64,000 nt of DNA, taken from positions 204,909 to 268,908 of the forward strand of contig JAAXIF010000098.1 in assembly GCA_012270485.1 (NCBI GenBank). Direction: 5' to 3'. Position numbers and translations under genes: made by a program. Every line of letters begins with the position of its first letter. Positions within the stretch are counted from its first letter, which is position 1. Source of the DNA: Sphingobacteriales bacterium. Its GTDB lineage: Bacteria > Bacteroidota > Bacteroidia > Chitinophagales > Chitinophagaceae. Positions 54,301 to 61,675 of the stretch are shown here, one piece after another. The notes below the pieces were generated by a model, which saw only the letters and a program-made list of their open reading frames with translations, was not told the origin of the DNA and ran no database searches.

Positions 54301-54953
54301 GCAAGCCGGTGATCATTTTAACTGAAATCATTTTCAGTGTGATCGGTGTGTTCCTCGGTTTCTCTATCACAGGAATGGAAGTATCTATTTTGATGACCGG
54401 ATTGGGAATTGTAGGTCTGGCTGGTATCGTGGTGAAGAATGGTATTCTTGTGATTGAATTTGCAGATGAGTTACGATCTAGAGGTATGAAGACAAAAGAA
54501 GCGGTAATACAAGCTGGTAAGACACGTATTATTCCGGTACTATTGACTGCACTTGCTGCGATTCTGGCATTCATCCCAATTGCTGTAGGTTTTAATATCA
54601 ATTTCATAACACTGTTCTCTGAGTTGAACCCAAGGATCTTCTTTGGTGGTGATAACGTAGTGTTCTGGAAGCCACTGAGCTGGACCATCATCTTTGGTCT
54701 GACCTTCGCTTTCTTCATGACATTGATCATTGTACCTGCGATGTATCTGATAGCCGAACGTTTACGCAGACCAATGCGTAGAATGTTTGGTGGTAAATGG
54801 ATCAGCTTCATGGGTATTCCACCGTTGACTATTATCTTCTTATTGTTGATGGTAGCGGCATTGATCAGAAATAGAATAGCGAGAAAGAAAAGAGAAAAAC
54901 GTTTGAAAAATGTAGCAACTGTTAACCAATCTTTTATTGGCAGTTGGTTCTAA
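51351..54953 (+). CDS. RND efflux permease (AcrB family)
   Basis: Protein of 1200 aa, a proton-driven inner membrane pump. Typical segments: LPKEQFPDIVIPTIYVQTVY in the N-terminus, the TM4 acid pair in GLGIIVDDAIVVIENTHRIF, and GLGIVGLAGIVVKNGILVIE in TM10. Two additional hydrophobic stretches (about 530-550 and 555-570) sit between TM6 and TM7, so 14 helices may be present instead of 12. This subtype is common in Bacteroidota. The substrate is unknown. It is last in its operon and followed by a strong terminator. Confidence 0.95.
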   Translation: MSALENIKGKFKEFGPTTWSIKNKTSIYLMMLFVSLAGIYQFITLPKEQFPDIVIPTIYVQTVYVGNSPKDIENLVTRPIEKQIKGITGAKIKKFTSTSQQDFSAIMVEFDTDVKTDIALQKVKDAVDKAKQDLPNDLTQEPTVLEVSFSEQPIMYVNLSGDYDLPRLKKYADDMKDKLEDLPQINRVDIVGAPEREFQINVDNYRMQSAGITFDDITAAVQRENMDISGGLLEVGNMKRNLQLKGQLKTAFDIQQLIIRNTNGAPIYLKDIAHVIDTIKERESYARLDGKNVVTLNIIKRSGENLIETSDGVKKIVEEGKGILYPTDMKAVITGDQSIQTRTSFNELVNSIIIGFVLVLIVLMFFMGVINAFFVALSVPLSMFVAFVFLPGADLIVGTHVTLNFIVLFALLFGLGIIVDDAIVVIENTHRIFMEGKGKLTSAFSARIAAGEVFVPVLAGTLTTLAPFFPLLFWPGIIGKFMVYLPTMLIFTLAASLVVAFIMNPIFAVDFMNHEDEHGVKEPKSAIFKKKGFWIAIAIGILLDIAGATFWGNFLLFFMILVVFNKYVLDDAIHNFQNKALPWIMSHYESLLRWSLNGWRPVHLLLGTIALFFISLFIFVGSIGSGRIPITFFPKGDPNQIFVYLKLPVGTNVEYTDSVTKVLEGRVNKILGTENGKENPIVESVISNVAVGAGDPMAGDRSTRSELGRIQVSFVEFEKRHGVSTRPYLDQIRAAMKGIPGSEISVDQESGGPPTDPPINIEIASEDFDAMIKGATALKNYLDSIQVPGVEELKMDVDLKNPEITLTVDRQRALIEGVSTAQIGMEIRTALFGREVSKVKEGKEEYKIQLRNNEIQRKSLTDLLNMRISFRDMAAGGAVKNIPISALVKVEPTSTLGSVKRKNQKRLITLRSNVLTTEGFNATAVNQVLAKHIADFKGLPDGVTIKQTGEGEQQAETGAFLFSALLIALALILLILVLQFNSVSKPVIILTEIIFSVIGVFLGFSITGMEVSILMTGLGIVGLAGIVVKNGILVIEFADELRSRGMKTKEAVIQAGKTRIIPVLLTALAAILAFIPIAVGFNINFITLFSELNPRIFFGGDNVVFWKPLSWTIIFGLTFAFFMTLIIVPAMYLIAERLRRPMRRMFGGKWISFMGIPPLTIIFLLLMVAALIRNRIARKKREKRLKNVATVNQSFIGSWF

Positions 54954-54990
54954 TGATAGTGTACAGTTGGTTTTTGGTAATAATCCACAC

Positions 54991-55021
54991 ACCGCCCCTG
55001 AGAACAGGGGCGGTTTTTTTT
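54991..55021 (+). terminator. intrinsic terminator of the efflux operon
   Basis: ACCGCCCCTG and CAGGGGCGGT form a perfect 10-bp stem with an AGAA tetraloop, followed by a run of T (55014-55021), 38 bp after the RND stop. Confidence 0.95.
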
Positions 55022-55085
55022 GCGGGAAATACGGTACACAAGAAAAAAAAATTCTGAGTACCTCTGTGCCCTTAGTGGCAATAAA

Positions 55086-55475
55086 ATGAACCAATACAAC
55101 TCCAAAGACTACCCCCTCCAACCTTTGACCTATCAATTAATCGGTATGGGGATGGAGATACATAGAATTTTAGGTAAAGGATTTCTGGAAGTGGTTTATA
55201 AAGATGCTTTTGAGTATGAATTAAGGTTGAGGAATATTATATATGAAAGAGAAAAAGAATATTCAGTTACCTATAAAAACACCATTTTACCGCATAAATT
55301 TTATGCCGACTTTGTAATAGAGAACTCAATAATTTTAGAAATCAAATCAAAAGCAGGAATTATAGAGCAACATCAAGCACAGGTGTTAAACTATTTGGCT
55401 GTTTCAAAATTAAAACTAGGATTGCTTTTAAACTTCCATGAAAAATCATTGCAATACCAAAGAATAATACTGTAA
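55086..55475 (+). CDS. GxxExxY protein (PD-(D/E)XK-like)
   Basis: Protein of 129 aa from ATG 55086 (MNQYNSKDYP); the frame extends upstream without a plausible start. The signature GKGFLEVVYKDAFEYELR (GxxExxY) and the PD-(D/E)XK-type core FYADFVIENSIILEIKSKAG are clear (D, E, K residues). The family is widespread in Bacteroidota and cyanobacteria and is suspected to be a nuclease or nucleic-acid factor; the function is not established. The gene stands alone between the efflux terminator and the AIM24 gene, with a hairpin at its stop codon. Confidence 0.88.
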   Translation: MNQYNSKDYPLQPLTYQLIGMGMEIHRILGKGFLEVVYKDAFEYELRLRNIIYEREKEYSVTYKNTILPHKFYADFVIENSIILEIKSKAGIIEQHQAQVLNYLAVSKLKLGLLLNFHEKSLQYQRIIL

Positions 55476-55517
55476 TCTGTGAATCTGTGGCAAAAATTAG
55501 CCACAGATTCACAGATT
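55474..55517. repeat. 18-bp perfect inverted repeat after the GxxExxY gene
   Basis: AATCTGTGAATCTGTGGC and its exact complement flank an 8-bp spacer. The arm contains two direct CTGTG words 8 bp apart, similar in style to the heptad arrays. It begins inside the stop codon of the gene and probably ends transcription. Confidence 0.85.
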
Positions 55518-55588
55518 ATTTTACTCGAGTTATAACTGATATGTAATCTTTATCGCTACTTGACTACTAATTTTTAAAATTGTTTGAT

Positions 55589-56383
55589 ATGAAACAAAAC
55601 CACGAAATAGACTACAAAATCTACGGAGAAGAAATGCAATATGTGGAAGTGGAGTTGGACCCAAATGAAACGGCCATTGCTGAACCGGGTGCTTTTATGA
55701 TGATGGATGATGGTATCCAAATGGAAACCTTGTTTGGCGATGGCAGTAAACAACAAGGAGGATTATTAGGTAAACTTCTCAATGCCGGTAAACGCGTATT
55801 GGTAGGTGAAAATCTATTCATGACCGCATTTACCAATGTTACCGGTGGCATTAAAACCGTCAGCTTTGCTTCCCCTTACCCCGGAAAAATCATCCCTATT
55901 GATCTTTCCCGTTTTCAGAATAAAATCATTTGTCAGAAAGATGCATTCCTTTGTGCCGCCAAAGGTGTAAGTGTGGGTTTAGAGTTCCAAAGAAAATTAG
56001 GAACCGGCTTATTTGGTGGCGAAGGATTCATCATGGAAAAGCTGGAAGGTGATGGAATGGCATTCTTACATGCCTGTGGTCATGTAGTACAAAGACAATT
56101 ACAACCGGGTGAATTGTTAAAAGTAGATACCGGCTGTATAGTGGGCTTTACTTCAAGTGTAGATTATGATATCCAATTTGTAGGTGGTATTAAAAACACC
56201 ATTTTTGGAGGTGAAGGTTTATTTTTTGCAACACTCCGTGGTCCGGGTATCGTTTGGATTCAAACATTACCGATCAGTCGACTGGCAGGAAGAATTCTTG
56301 CTTATGGCACTTATAGCAGAAAAGAAGAAGGTAGCATTCTCGGAGGTATCGGTAATATTTTGGATGGAGATGGATGGAGGTAA
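55589..56383 (+). CDS. AIM24/TIGR00266 family protein
   Basis: Protein of 264 aa from ATG 55589 (MKQNHEIDYKIYGEEMQYVE); a TTG three codons earlier is unlikely. Motifs of the family: EVELDPNETAIAEPGAFMMM, GIKNTIFGGEGLFFATLRGP and a C-terminal Gly-rich tail. It forms a beta-helix/tubby-like fold. AIM24 acts in mitochondrial inner-membrane organisation; bacterial members are uncharacterised. A heptad array starts 7 bp after its stop. Confidence 0.88.
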   Translation: MKQNHEIDYKIYGEEMQYVEVELDPNETAIAEPGAFMMMDDGIQMETLFGDGSKQQGGLLGKLLNAGKRVLVGENLFMTAFTNVTGGIKTVSFASPYPGKIIPIDLSRFQNKIICQKDAFLCAAKGVSVGLEFQRKLGTGLFGGEGFIMEKLEGDGMAFLHACGHVVQRQLQPGELLKVDTGCIVGFTSSVDYDIQFVGGIKNTIFGGEGLFFATLRGPGIVWIQTLPISRLAGRILAYGTYSRKEEGSILGGIGNILDGDGWR

Positions 56384-56389
56384 AGTTTA

Positions 56390-56494
56390 GCGGATGGCTG
56401 ATGGGTCATAGCAAATAGTTTATAGCAGATAGCTTATGGGGCATAGCAAATTATTTATTACAAACTATTCGCTATGAACCATAAGCTATTTTCA
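56390..56494. repeat. palindromic heptanucleotide array between AIM24 and TIGR02757 genes
   Basis: Nine perfect-register 7-mers from 56390 to 56452 follow the pattern GNNNATR (for example GCTTATG). A shorter inverted set covers about 56461-56494. Inverted matches include 56407-56421 with 56462-56476 (14 of 15) and 56428-56438 with 56479-56489 (11 of 11). Confidence 0.85.
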
Positions 56495-56547
56495 ACTAAT
56501 AATAATGTAGTACATAGTGACGAACGATTGTGATAGTTTTGTGCTGT

Positions 56548-57321
56548 ATGAAAATCGATAGTAAGAGCTCCTTAAAAGATTTTTTCGACAGTAAAGTACA
56601 ACAATACAATCAACCCTCCTTTATCAAAGAAGATCCTATCTGCATACCACATACTTTCACCAAAAAGCAGGACATAGAAATAGCAGGTTTTTTTGCAGCC
56701 ATATTTGCTTGGGGTAATAGAACTACCATCATTCAAAAATCATTTGAATTGATGAAACTGATGGACAATAGCCCTCACGAGTTTTGTCTGCACCATCAAG
56801 ATCAGGATTTAAAAATATTGGTACACTTCAAGCATCGAACATTTAATGCTACCGATCTCCTGTATTTTATCAGCTTTCTACAACAGCATTATAAAAAGTA
56901 TGACTCTTTAGAAGATGCTTTTACGATTCCAAAAGAAAATGAAATGGAAATCAGATTAACACGATTTCATGAATACTTTTTCTCCCTAGAAGATGCTCCG
57001 GCAAGAACCAGAAAACATATTGCCACTCCTTATAAAGGCTCATCTTGTAAAAGATTGAATATGTTTTTACGCTGGATGGTTCGAAAGGATAAAGCAGGTG
57101 TTGATTTTGGGATCTGGAAACAAATACAACCCTTTGAATTGATCTGTCCGATTGATGTACATGTAGCCAGGGTGGCAAAAAGATTTCAGTTATTGGATAG
57201 AAAACAAACAGACTGGCAAGCAGCTGTAGAACTCACCAATTACCTGAAGACACTAGACCCCAAAGATCCGGTGAAATATGATTTTGCCTTATTTGGGTTG
57301 GGCGTGATGGAGAAGTATTAG
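56548..57321 (+). CDS. TIGR02757 family protein (DUF2400)
   Basis: Protein of 257 aa from ATG 56548 (MKIDSKSSLKDFFDSKVQQY); a GTG six codons earlier gives a non-conserved extension. Recognisable segments: GFFAAIFAWGNRTTIIQKS, the CKRLNMFLRWMVRKDKAGVD block and PIDVHVARVAKRFQLL. This is a conserved helical family of Bacteroidota and Spirochaetes with no established function. A TAGTTTTG (-7-like) box ends 7 bp before the ATG, so the transcript may be nearly leaderless. Confidence 0.87.
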   Translation: MKIDSKSSLKDFFDSKVQQYNQPSFIKEDPICIPHTFTKKQDIEIAGFFAAIFAWGNRTTIIQKSFELMKLMDNSPHEFCLHHQDQDLKILVHFKHRTFNATDLLYFISFLQQHYKKYDSLEDAFTIPKENEMEIRLTRFHEYFFSLEDAPARTRKHIATPYKGSSCKRLNMFLRWMVRKDKAGVDFGIWKQIQPFELICPIDVHVARVAKRFQLLDRKQTDWQAAVELTNYLKTLDPKDPVKYDFALFGLGVMEKY

Positions 57322-57411
57322 TCGTTACTAAAAAAATCCTATTCTTTACGGTTAATCCTTTGTAATAAATTAACCACAGAGATAGGAGAAATGAGTTATC
57401 GAGATAAGAAA

Positions 57412-60222
57412 TTAGAAGAAAAACAGACTCTGTCTTCCCCCAACTTTACCACCAGCACCTTTTCCCGCTGCACCGAAGCTTCTGATATTATAGGTGAATG
57501 TGAGCATAAAATAACGCTGAAGAATATTTACTTGTCTATCGGTAATGAAGTTCTCAGCTGAGAAACGGAATACTGAACGATTTTGATTCAGTAGATCAAA
57601 GACTGAGAACTTAAGTTGTCCTTTATCGTCTTTCAGGAACAAATAGGTTAACCCTGCATTCAATAAAGCCACCGCTTTCTGAACCCCTGGAGCTGTTTGT
57701 GAATTATATTGATGATCCAAAGTCATTTCCCATACAAATTTTTTCGGCAGTCGTACCACCAGATCGGTATTGATACTCTGTCTTTCCACTTGCAGGTTGC
57801 GGAAATCACTGCTTTCATAATAGGCATTATTGATACCTCTGTTATAACTGATATTCCATTCTACTTTATCATTCCAGTTGAAGCCTCCGCGTAAGTACGG
57901 ACTGAAATCAATATTCTTTACATAGCTCTTCTTCGAATTGATGATTAAAAAATTTCTGGTATAGTTAAGATTATACCCACTTCCGAAGTTTACAGAAAAA
58001 GTCTTGTTGAGTTTATACTGTTTATTGAAATAAAAGTTTGTATAAAAATTATGGATACCATCTGCATTTACAGGCATCGTGGTTTGAACACCATTGGCAG
58101 CAATTTCGCGACTTCTTACCGCACCATTATTACTAATGTTTCCGCCCAAATAAGCACTAATGAATAATTGTTTAGCAGTGATATTCTTAAAATAGTTGAG
58201 ATTGAAATTATGAGATTCTGCCGGTTTCAGATTAGGATTACCCTTATTGATGTATAATGGGTTACTGTTATCCGCTACAGGTTGAATATCTCCAATACCC
58301 GGTGGATTCACATTCACATTATAACTCAGGTTGAACTCTCGCCAACTGATATTGCCACCCGGTAAAATATAATTGAAGTGCTGATCCAGTTTTTGTCCAA
58401 TAGAAACATATCGGTTATTCAGATTCAGCCATAAGAAGTTCAGCGTAGCCGTGATACTTAATTTTTTATATCTGAAATTCAATCCCGATGAGAGATTGTT
58501 TCTCCAGCTCGTTCTTTGCAGATGATTGGTCAATAAACTGTTTAATTGATCATATTTACCACTACTATTGCTCTTATTAAAAGTTGATAAAGCATCTTTA
58601 TTTTCAAAATACGTTAATGCATATCCCAAGCGTAAGGTTAAGTTTTTAGCAAGCGGCTCAGCAAAATTCAGATTGGTATTGGTAGAGAAATTGGCACGCT
58701 CCAAATCACGTAACTGATTTAAAGTAGTGGAACCTGTTGGGAAAAAAGTATTCAAAACATTATTGAATTGATCACTGTTGGTGCTGTTGTAATTCACTGT
58801 ATTGAATACATTAAATGTTCTTCCCTTTTTTCTGAAATTTTTGAAATAGCTCAATTGATGATTATAGCCTAGATCCTTTACATGTACAGACTGGAGATTA
58901 TTACTTGTATTCAAAAGTCCATCTACACTACTTGTTGTATTGATATTGGTAAGACGATTATTATTCTGCTCTCCAACCGTTAAAGAAGGGCGAAATTCCA
59001 TTCTTGAAGTCGTATCAATTTTCCAACGCAGACCAAAACCCAATCGATGGCTGTTGGCATTTTGTACTTCAGATCTGTTCGATCTTGTATTGAGGATGGT
59101 ATCACCCAAAAACTGTTGTCTGTTTTCTAACTCTGTAATATCATTTCTTGTTTTACCATAGAAATATTGTGTATTGAGCGTTAACCCTTTTTTGAATTCA
59201 TTATTCAGGTTAAATCCAATGCCCCGAGATTGTTGAACACCTTGTCCGGTTCCTCCAAAAGAAATGCCATTCACATTCAATCCGCCATTACCATTGATGG
59301 AGATAGAATTGATACCACTCCGATCGAAACCGCCTAGGGTTCTGATATCATTGAATCCAAATCCGGCTTTATTCAAATTATTACTGAAACCTAAAACGCT
59401 CACTTGTAAAGTATCACGGAACATATTTAAGATACCACCCGCTTCATATCTATCTTCATCTGCTTTACCTGAATAGGCTTTTCCAAACCATCCTTGTTTA
59501 ATGGCTTTTTTCAATTTAAGGTTGATGACCTGACCGACATCTGCCTTGGCTTTATCCGGATTCAAATCCAATTCATCTTTATCATCTGCTACCTGAATTT
59601 TATCGATGAGGTTAGCGGGTAAATTACGAGTCGCCATTTTAGGATCACCACCGAAGAAATCTTTTCCATCCACCATGATACGGTTTACTTTTTTTCCATT
59701 CACAGTAATGTTGCCATCGGCATCCAATTGAACACCGGGTAATTTTTTAAGCAGGTCTTCTACCAAAGCAGAAGGTAATGTTTTGAAAGAGTTGGCATTG
59801 AATTCAATGGTATCACGCTTCACCACTACCGGTGGACGTTCCGCATACACCAACACTTCATCCAAAGTATTGGCTTGATTGGGTGTCATTTCAAGAGTGC
59901 CTGCATCAAAAGAAGGAGCATCTGATGTGAGTTTAAATTCTTTTCTGGTAACCATGTAACCGGAATAAGAAACAATCATTCTCAATGGTATATCCAATGG
60001 CAGACCACTGACTTTGAATTCTCCTGCCGCTGTACTCAAACGATAGGTAACCAACACAGTATCGGCGGCTGTAAAAACGGAGACTGTTGCCAGATTCATC
60101 GGTTGTTTAGAAGCTGAATCAATCAGTTTACCGGATAGTAAGCCTTTGTTATTATTGGTCTGGGCTGAAACAACAGTAGTCATACATATGCTCAATAAGA
60201 GCAAAAGAATTCTGTTACGCAT
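57412..60222 (-). CDS. TonB-dependent-receptor-like outer membrane beta-barrel protein
   Basis: Protein of 936 aa from ATG 60222 (MRNRILLLLLSICMTTVVSA). A CarboxypepD_reg-like domain (LLSGKLIDSASKQPMNLATV) is followed by a plug-like domain (VEDLLKKLPGVQLDADGNIT, VNRIMVDGKDFFGGDPKMAT). A long barrel with many Asn-rich strands completes it. These features match the Bacteroidota outer membrane beta-barrel family related to SusC/TonB receptors. No SusD partner is present. It may transport a ligand or form a large pore; the substrate is unknown. Confidence 0.9.
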   Translation of the reverse strand: MRNRILLLLLSICMTTVVSAQTNNNKGLLSGKLIDSASKQPMNLATVSVFTAADTVLVTYRLSTAAGEFKVSGLPLDIPLRMIVSYSGYMVTRKEFKLTSDAPSFDAGTLEMTPNQANTLDEVLVYAERPPVVVKRDTIEFNANSFKTLPSALVEDLLKKLPGVQLDADGNITVNGKKVNRIMVDGKDFFGGDPKMATRNLPANLIDKIQVADDKDELDLNPDKAKADVGQVINLKLKKAIKQGWFGKAYSGKADEDRYEAGGILNMFRDTLQVSVLGFSNNLNKAGFGFNDIRTLGGFDRSGINSISINGNGGLNVNGISFGGTGQGVQQSRGIGFNLNNEFKKGLTLNTQYFYGKTRNDITELENRQQFLGDTILNTRSNRSEVQNANSHRLGFGLRWKIDTTSRMEFRPSLTVGEQNNNRLTNINTTSSVDGLLNTSNNLQSVHVKDLGYNHQLSYFKNFRKKGRTFNVFNTVNYNSTNSDQFNNVLNTFFPTGSTTLNQLRDLERANFSTNTNLNFAEPLAKNLTLRLGYALTYFENKDALSTFNKSNSSGKYDQLNSLLTNHLQRTSWRNNLSSGLNFRYKKLSITATLNFLWLNLNNRYVSIGQKLDQHFNYILPGGNISWREFNLSYNVNVNPPGIGDIQPVADNSNPLYINKGNPNLKPAESHNFNLNYFKNITAKQLFISAYLGGNISNNGAVRSREIAANGVQTTMPVNADGIHNFYTNFYFNKQYKLNKTFSVNFGSGYNLNYTRNFLIINSKKSYVKNIDFSPYLRGGFNWNDKVEWNISYNRGINNAYYESSDFRNLQVERQSINTDLVVRLPKKFVWEMTLDHQYNSQTAPGVQKAVALLNAGLTYLFLKDDKGQLKFSVFDLLNQNRSVFRFSAENFITDRQVNILQRYFMLTFTYNIRSFGAAGKGAGGKVGGRQSLFFF

Positions 60223-60270
60223 TGAACGTATTTTTCTCGTAAACAATAAATGGTTAGGAAACAGTGACTT

Positions 60271-60444
60271 TTAGATGCATAAGTAATTACCCGAAGGAAT
60301 TCCTCTCCATTCAAAAGTTGATGTTTCGGGAACTTTTGTTTTCCCAGTGCCAGAAGGGTGTATACCGAATAAGAGAACCCCTGCGAGTGCAGCTGTGGTG
60401 ATCAGCAGCAACAAAAGCGGTATCCATTTTCTCAGATTCAGCAT
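60271..60444 (-). CDS. possible small membrane protein upstream of the barrel gene
   Basis: ORF of 57 codons in the 294-bp gap. It has a basic start (MLNLRKW), one hydrophobic helix (IPLLLLLITTAALAGVLLF) and a short tail ending WRGIPSGNYLCI. It ends 48 bp before the outer-membrane barrel ATG on the same strand, so both could be co-transcribed. There is no family match from memory and no Shine-Dalgarno support; coding is suggested only by the ordered membrane-protein composition. Confidence 0.45.
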   Translation of the reverse strand: MLNLRKWIPLLLLLITTAALAGVLLFGIHPSGTGKTKVPETSTFEWRGIPSGNYLCI

Positions 60445-60516
60445 ACAAATGACTTATTTACTTAACTCCAAATAAAGAGTTCTGTTACACGAAAAGGTTG
60501 GAAAAAGGAGAAAAAA

Positions 60517-60717
60517 TTAATCCTCGTCCTCTAACTCAAATAATTCTTCTACCGGAACACCGAACAGTTTGGCCATTTTGAGTGCCAGAACAGTAGAGGG
60601 TACATACTTCCCTGATTCCATAGTATTGATAGTCTGTCGGCTTACAGCAATTTTTTTGGCCAAATCATCCTGTGTCAGGTTATGAATGGCTCTTTGCACT
60701 TTGATCTTATTTTTCAT
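60517..60717 (-). CDS. small XRE/Cro-CI family regulator
   Basis: Protein of 66 aa that is almost only a helix-turn-helix: VQRAIHNLTQDDLAKKIAVS and RQTINTMESGKYVPSTVLAL, as in YozG/Cro-type regulators. The gene overlaps the upstream membrane-protein gene by 11 bp, an arrangement often seen for a small XRE repressor and its membrane partner. Repeats in the promoter region at 61199-61249 are a likely binding site. Confidence 0.92.
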   Translation of the reverse strand: MKNKIKVQRAIHNLTQDDLAKKIAVSRQTINTMESGKYVPSTVLALKMAKLFGVPVEELFELEDED

Positions 60718-61156
60718 AACCTACTTTATTATACTGAAACAATATGTACCGAAAACGAAGGATAAAGATGATCAGTACTGTAAACATATTGTACGTCATC
60801 ACCTGAAAAAATGTGGTTCCGTATACAGCCAATATGCTGATAATCAATACCAAATAGTTGGCGTATACCGCCCACTGCAATGCTTCCAACCGAAAAAATT
60901 GGATAGCTTCATCTTCAATGGATTCTTTGGAGAAAGCAATTAAGATAAGACTGATGATGAGACCAACCGAAGCCACTTCATCTGTGAAATTATGGCTGGC
61001 ACTAAATTCCAACTGACCATTTGTAATCATTTTAAATTCCAACCAAGAAGGGTTGAATTCAAAAAACATGTGCGCAATACCCAATGCCAGAAAAGGCACC
61101 AATAAGACATAACCTATGCGCTGATAGCTATGCGGGAATAATTTGATCTGTTTCAT
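60707..61156 (-). CDS. four-helix membrane protein paired with an XRE regulator
   Basis: Protein of 149 aa with about four hydrophobic helices (VLLVPFLALGIAHMFF, VGLIISLILIAF, YLVLIISILAVYG and MFTVLIIFILRFRYILF). No enzyme motif is seen. Such genes directly precede a small Cro-like regulator in many Firmicutes and Bacteroidota and may act as sensor or anti-regulator. The 11-bp overlap with the XRE gene supports co-translation. Confidence 0.75.
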   Translation of the reverse strand: MKQIKLFPHSYQRIGYVLLVPFLALGIAHMFFEFNPSWLEFKMITNGQLEFSASHNFTDEVASVGLIISLILIAFSKESIEDEAIQFFRLEALQWAVYANYLVLIISILAVYGTTFFQVMTYNMFTVLIIFILRFRYILFQYNKVGYEK

Positions 61157-61178
61157 ATGCTTGTTTGATTTAACAACA

Positions 61179-61249
61179 CAAACGTAAAATTAATTTTTCA
61201 TTTTGTAAAATTTATTTTACATTTTGTATTAATTATTTAACAATTTGTA
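61179..61249 (-). promoter_or_regulatory. promoter with three 21-bp-spaced operator-like repeats
   Basis: On the minus strand TACGTTTG (61186-61179) matches the -7 consensus; the expected -33 position is TTTA. CATTTTGTA at 61199 and 61220 and CAATTTGTA at 61241 are direct repeats exactly 21 bp apart, placing them on one DNA face. An 18-bp palindrome TGTAAAAT-TT-ATTTTACA (61204-61221) links the first two. The adjacent XRE protein is the likely binder. Confidence 0.65.
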
Positions 61250-61320
61250 CGCTTTAATTGACTTAATTGGTTGATATTGAGGTAAAAAACACCGCCAAAA
61301 GATTCCTATATCTTTAGAGA

Positions 61321-61605
61321 ATGGCAGAAGAAAATAAGCTGATGGGTATCGATTCCTATTCCTGGGACCAATGGGTGGCTTTTGTAAATGAGCTGATCAC
61401 CCAAGATTTCAATCAACTATTGACCTTACTGTATCGATTAGATATCAATGAAAAAAAACTCAAGCAAACCCTAGCCGATCATCCGGATCAAAATGCCGGT
61501 GAATTAATTGCCAAACTGATCATTGATAGACAGGAAGAAAAAAAGAAATCGAGAGAAACTTTCAAGCAAAAAGATTGGGAGGGATCAGAAGAAGAAAGAT
61601 GGTAG
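61321..61605 (+). CDS. small conserved hypothetical protein
   Basis: Protein of 94 aa, soluble and charged, with helices (WDQWVAFVNELITQDFNQLL, AGELIAKLIIDRQEEKKKS) and an acidic, Trp-ending tail (WEGSEEERW). There is no signal peptide and no recognised family. It is divergent from the XRE operon (164-bp gap) and followed by a hairpin and a convergent glycosidase gene. Confidence 0.65.
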   Translation: MAEENKLMGIDSYSWDQWVAFVNELITQDFNQLLTLLYRLDINEKKLKQTLADHPDQNAGELIAKLIIDRQEEKKKSRETFKQKDWEGSEEERW

Positions 61606-61629
61606 AGCAATATAACTTCTGTGCTTCTG

Positions 61630-61673
61630 TGCCTTCAGTGGCAATCAATCATTAAAAATTGCCACTGAAGGCA
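61630..61673. terminator. 16-bp perfect hairpin between convergent genes
   Basis: TGCCTTCAGTGGCAAT and its exact complement are separated by 12 bp and end 2 bp before the GH9 stop codon. A T-rich flank follows on the plus strand (TTTTATAATTT). It is a likely bidirectional terminator. The words CTGTGCC and AGTGGCAAT also occur at 55059-55082. Confidence 0.75.
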
Positions 61674-61675
61674 TT

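Noticed and set aside
54128..54811. 227-codon open frame antisense to the RND permease gene
   Set aside because: It is low-complexity (Ile, Asn, Lys, Pro rich), fully inside a confident gene, and has no domain features. It is a shadow of codon bias.
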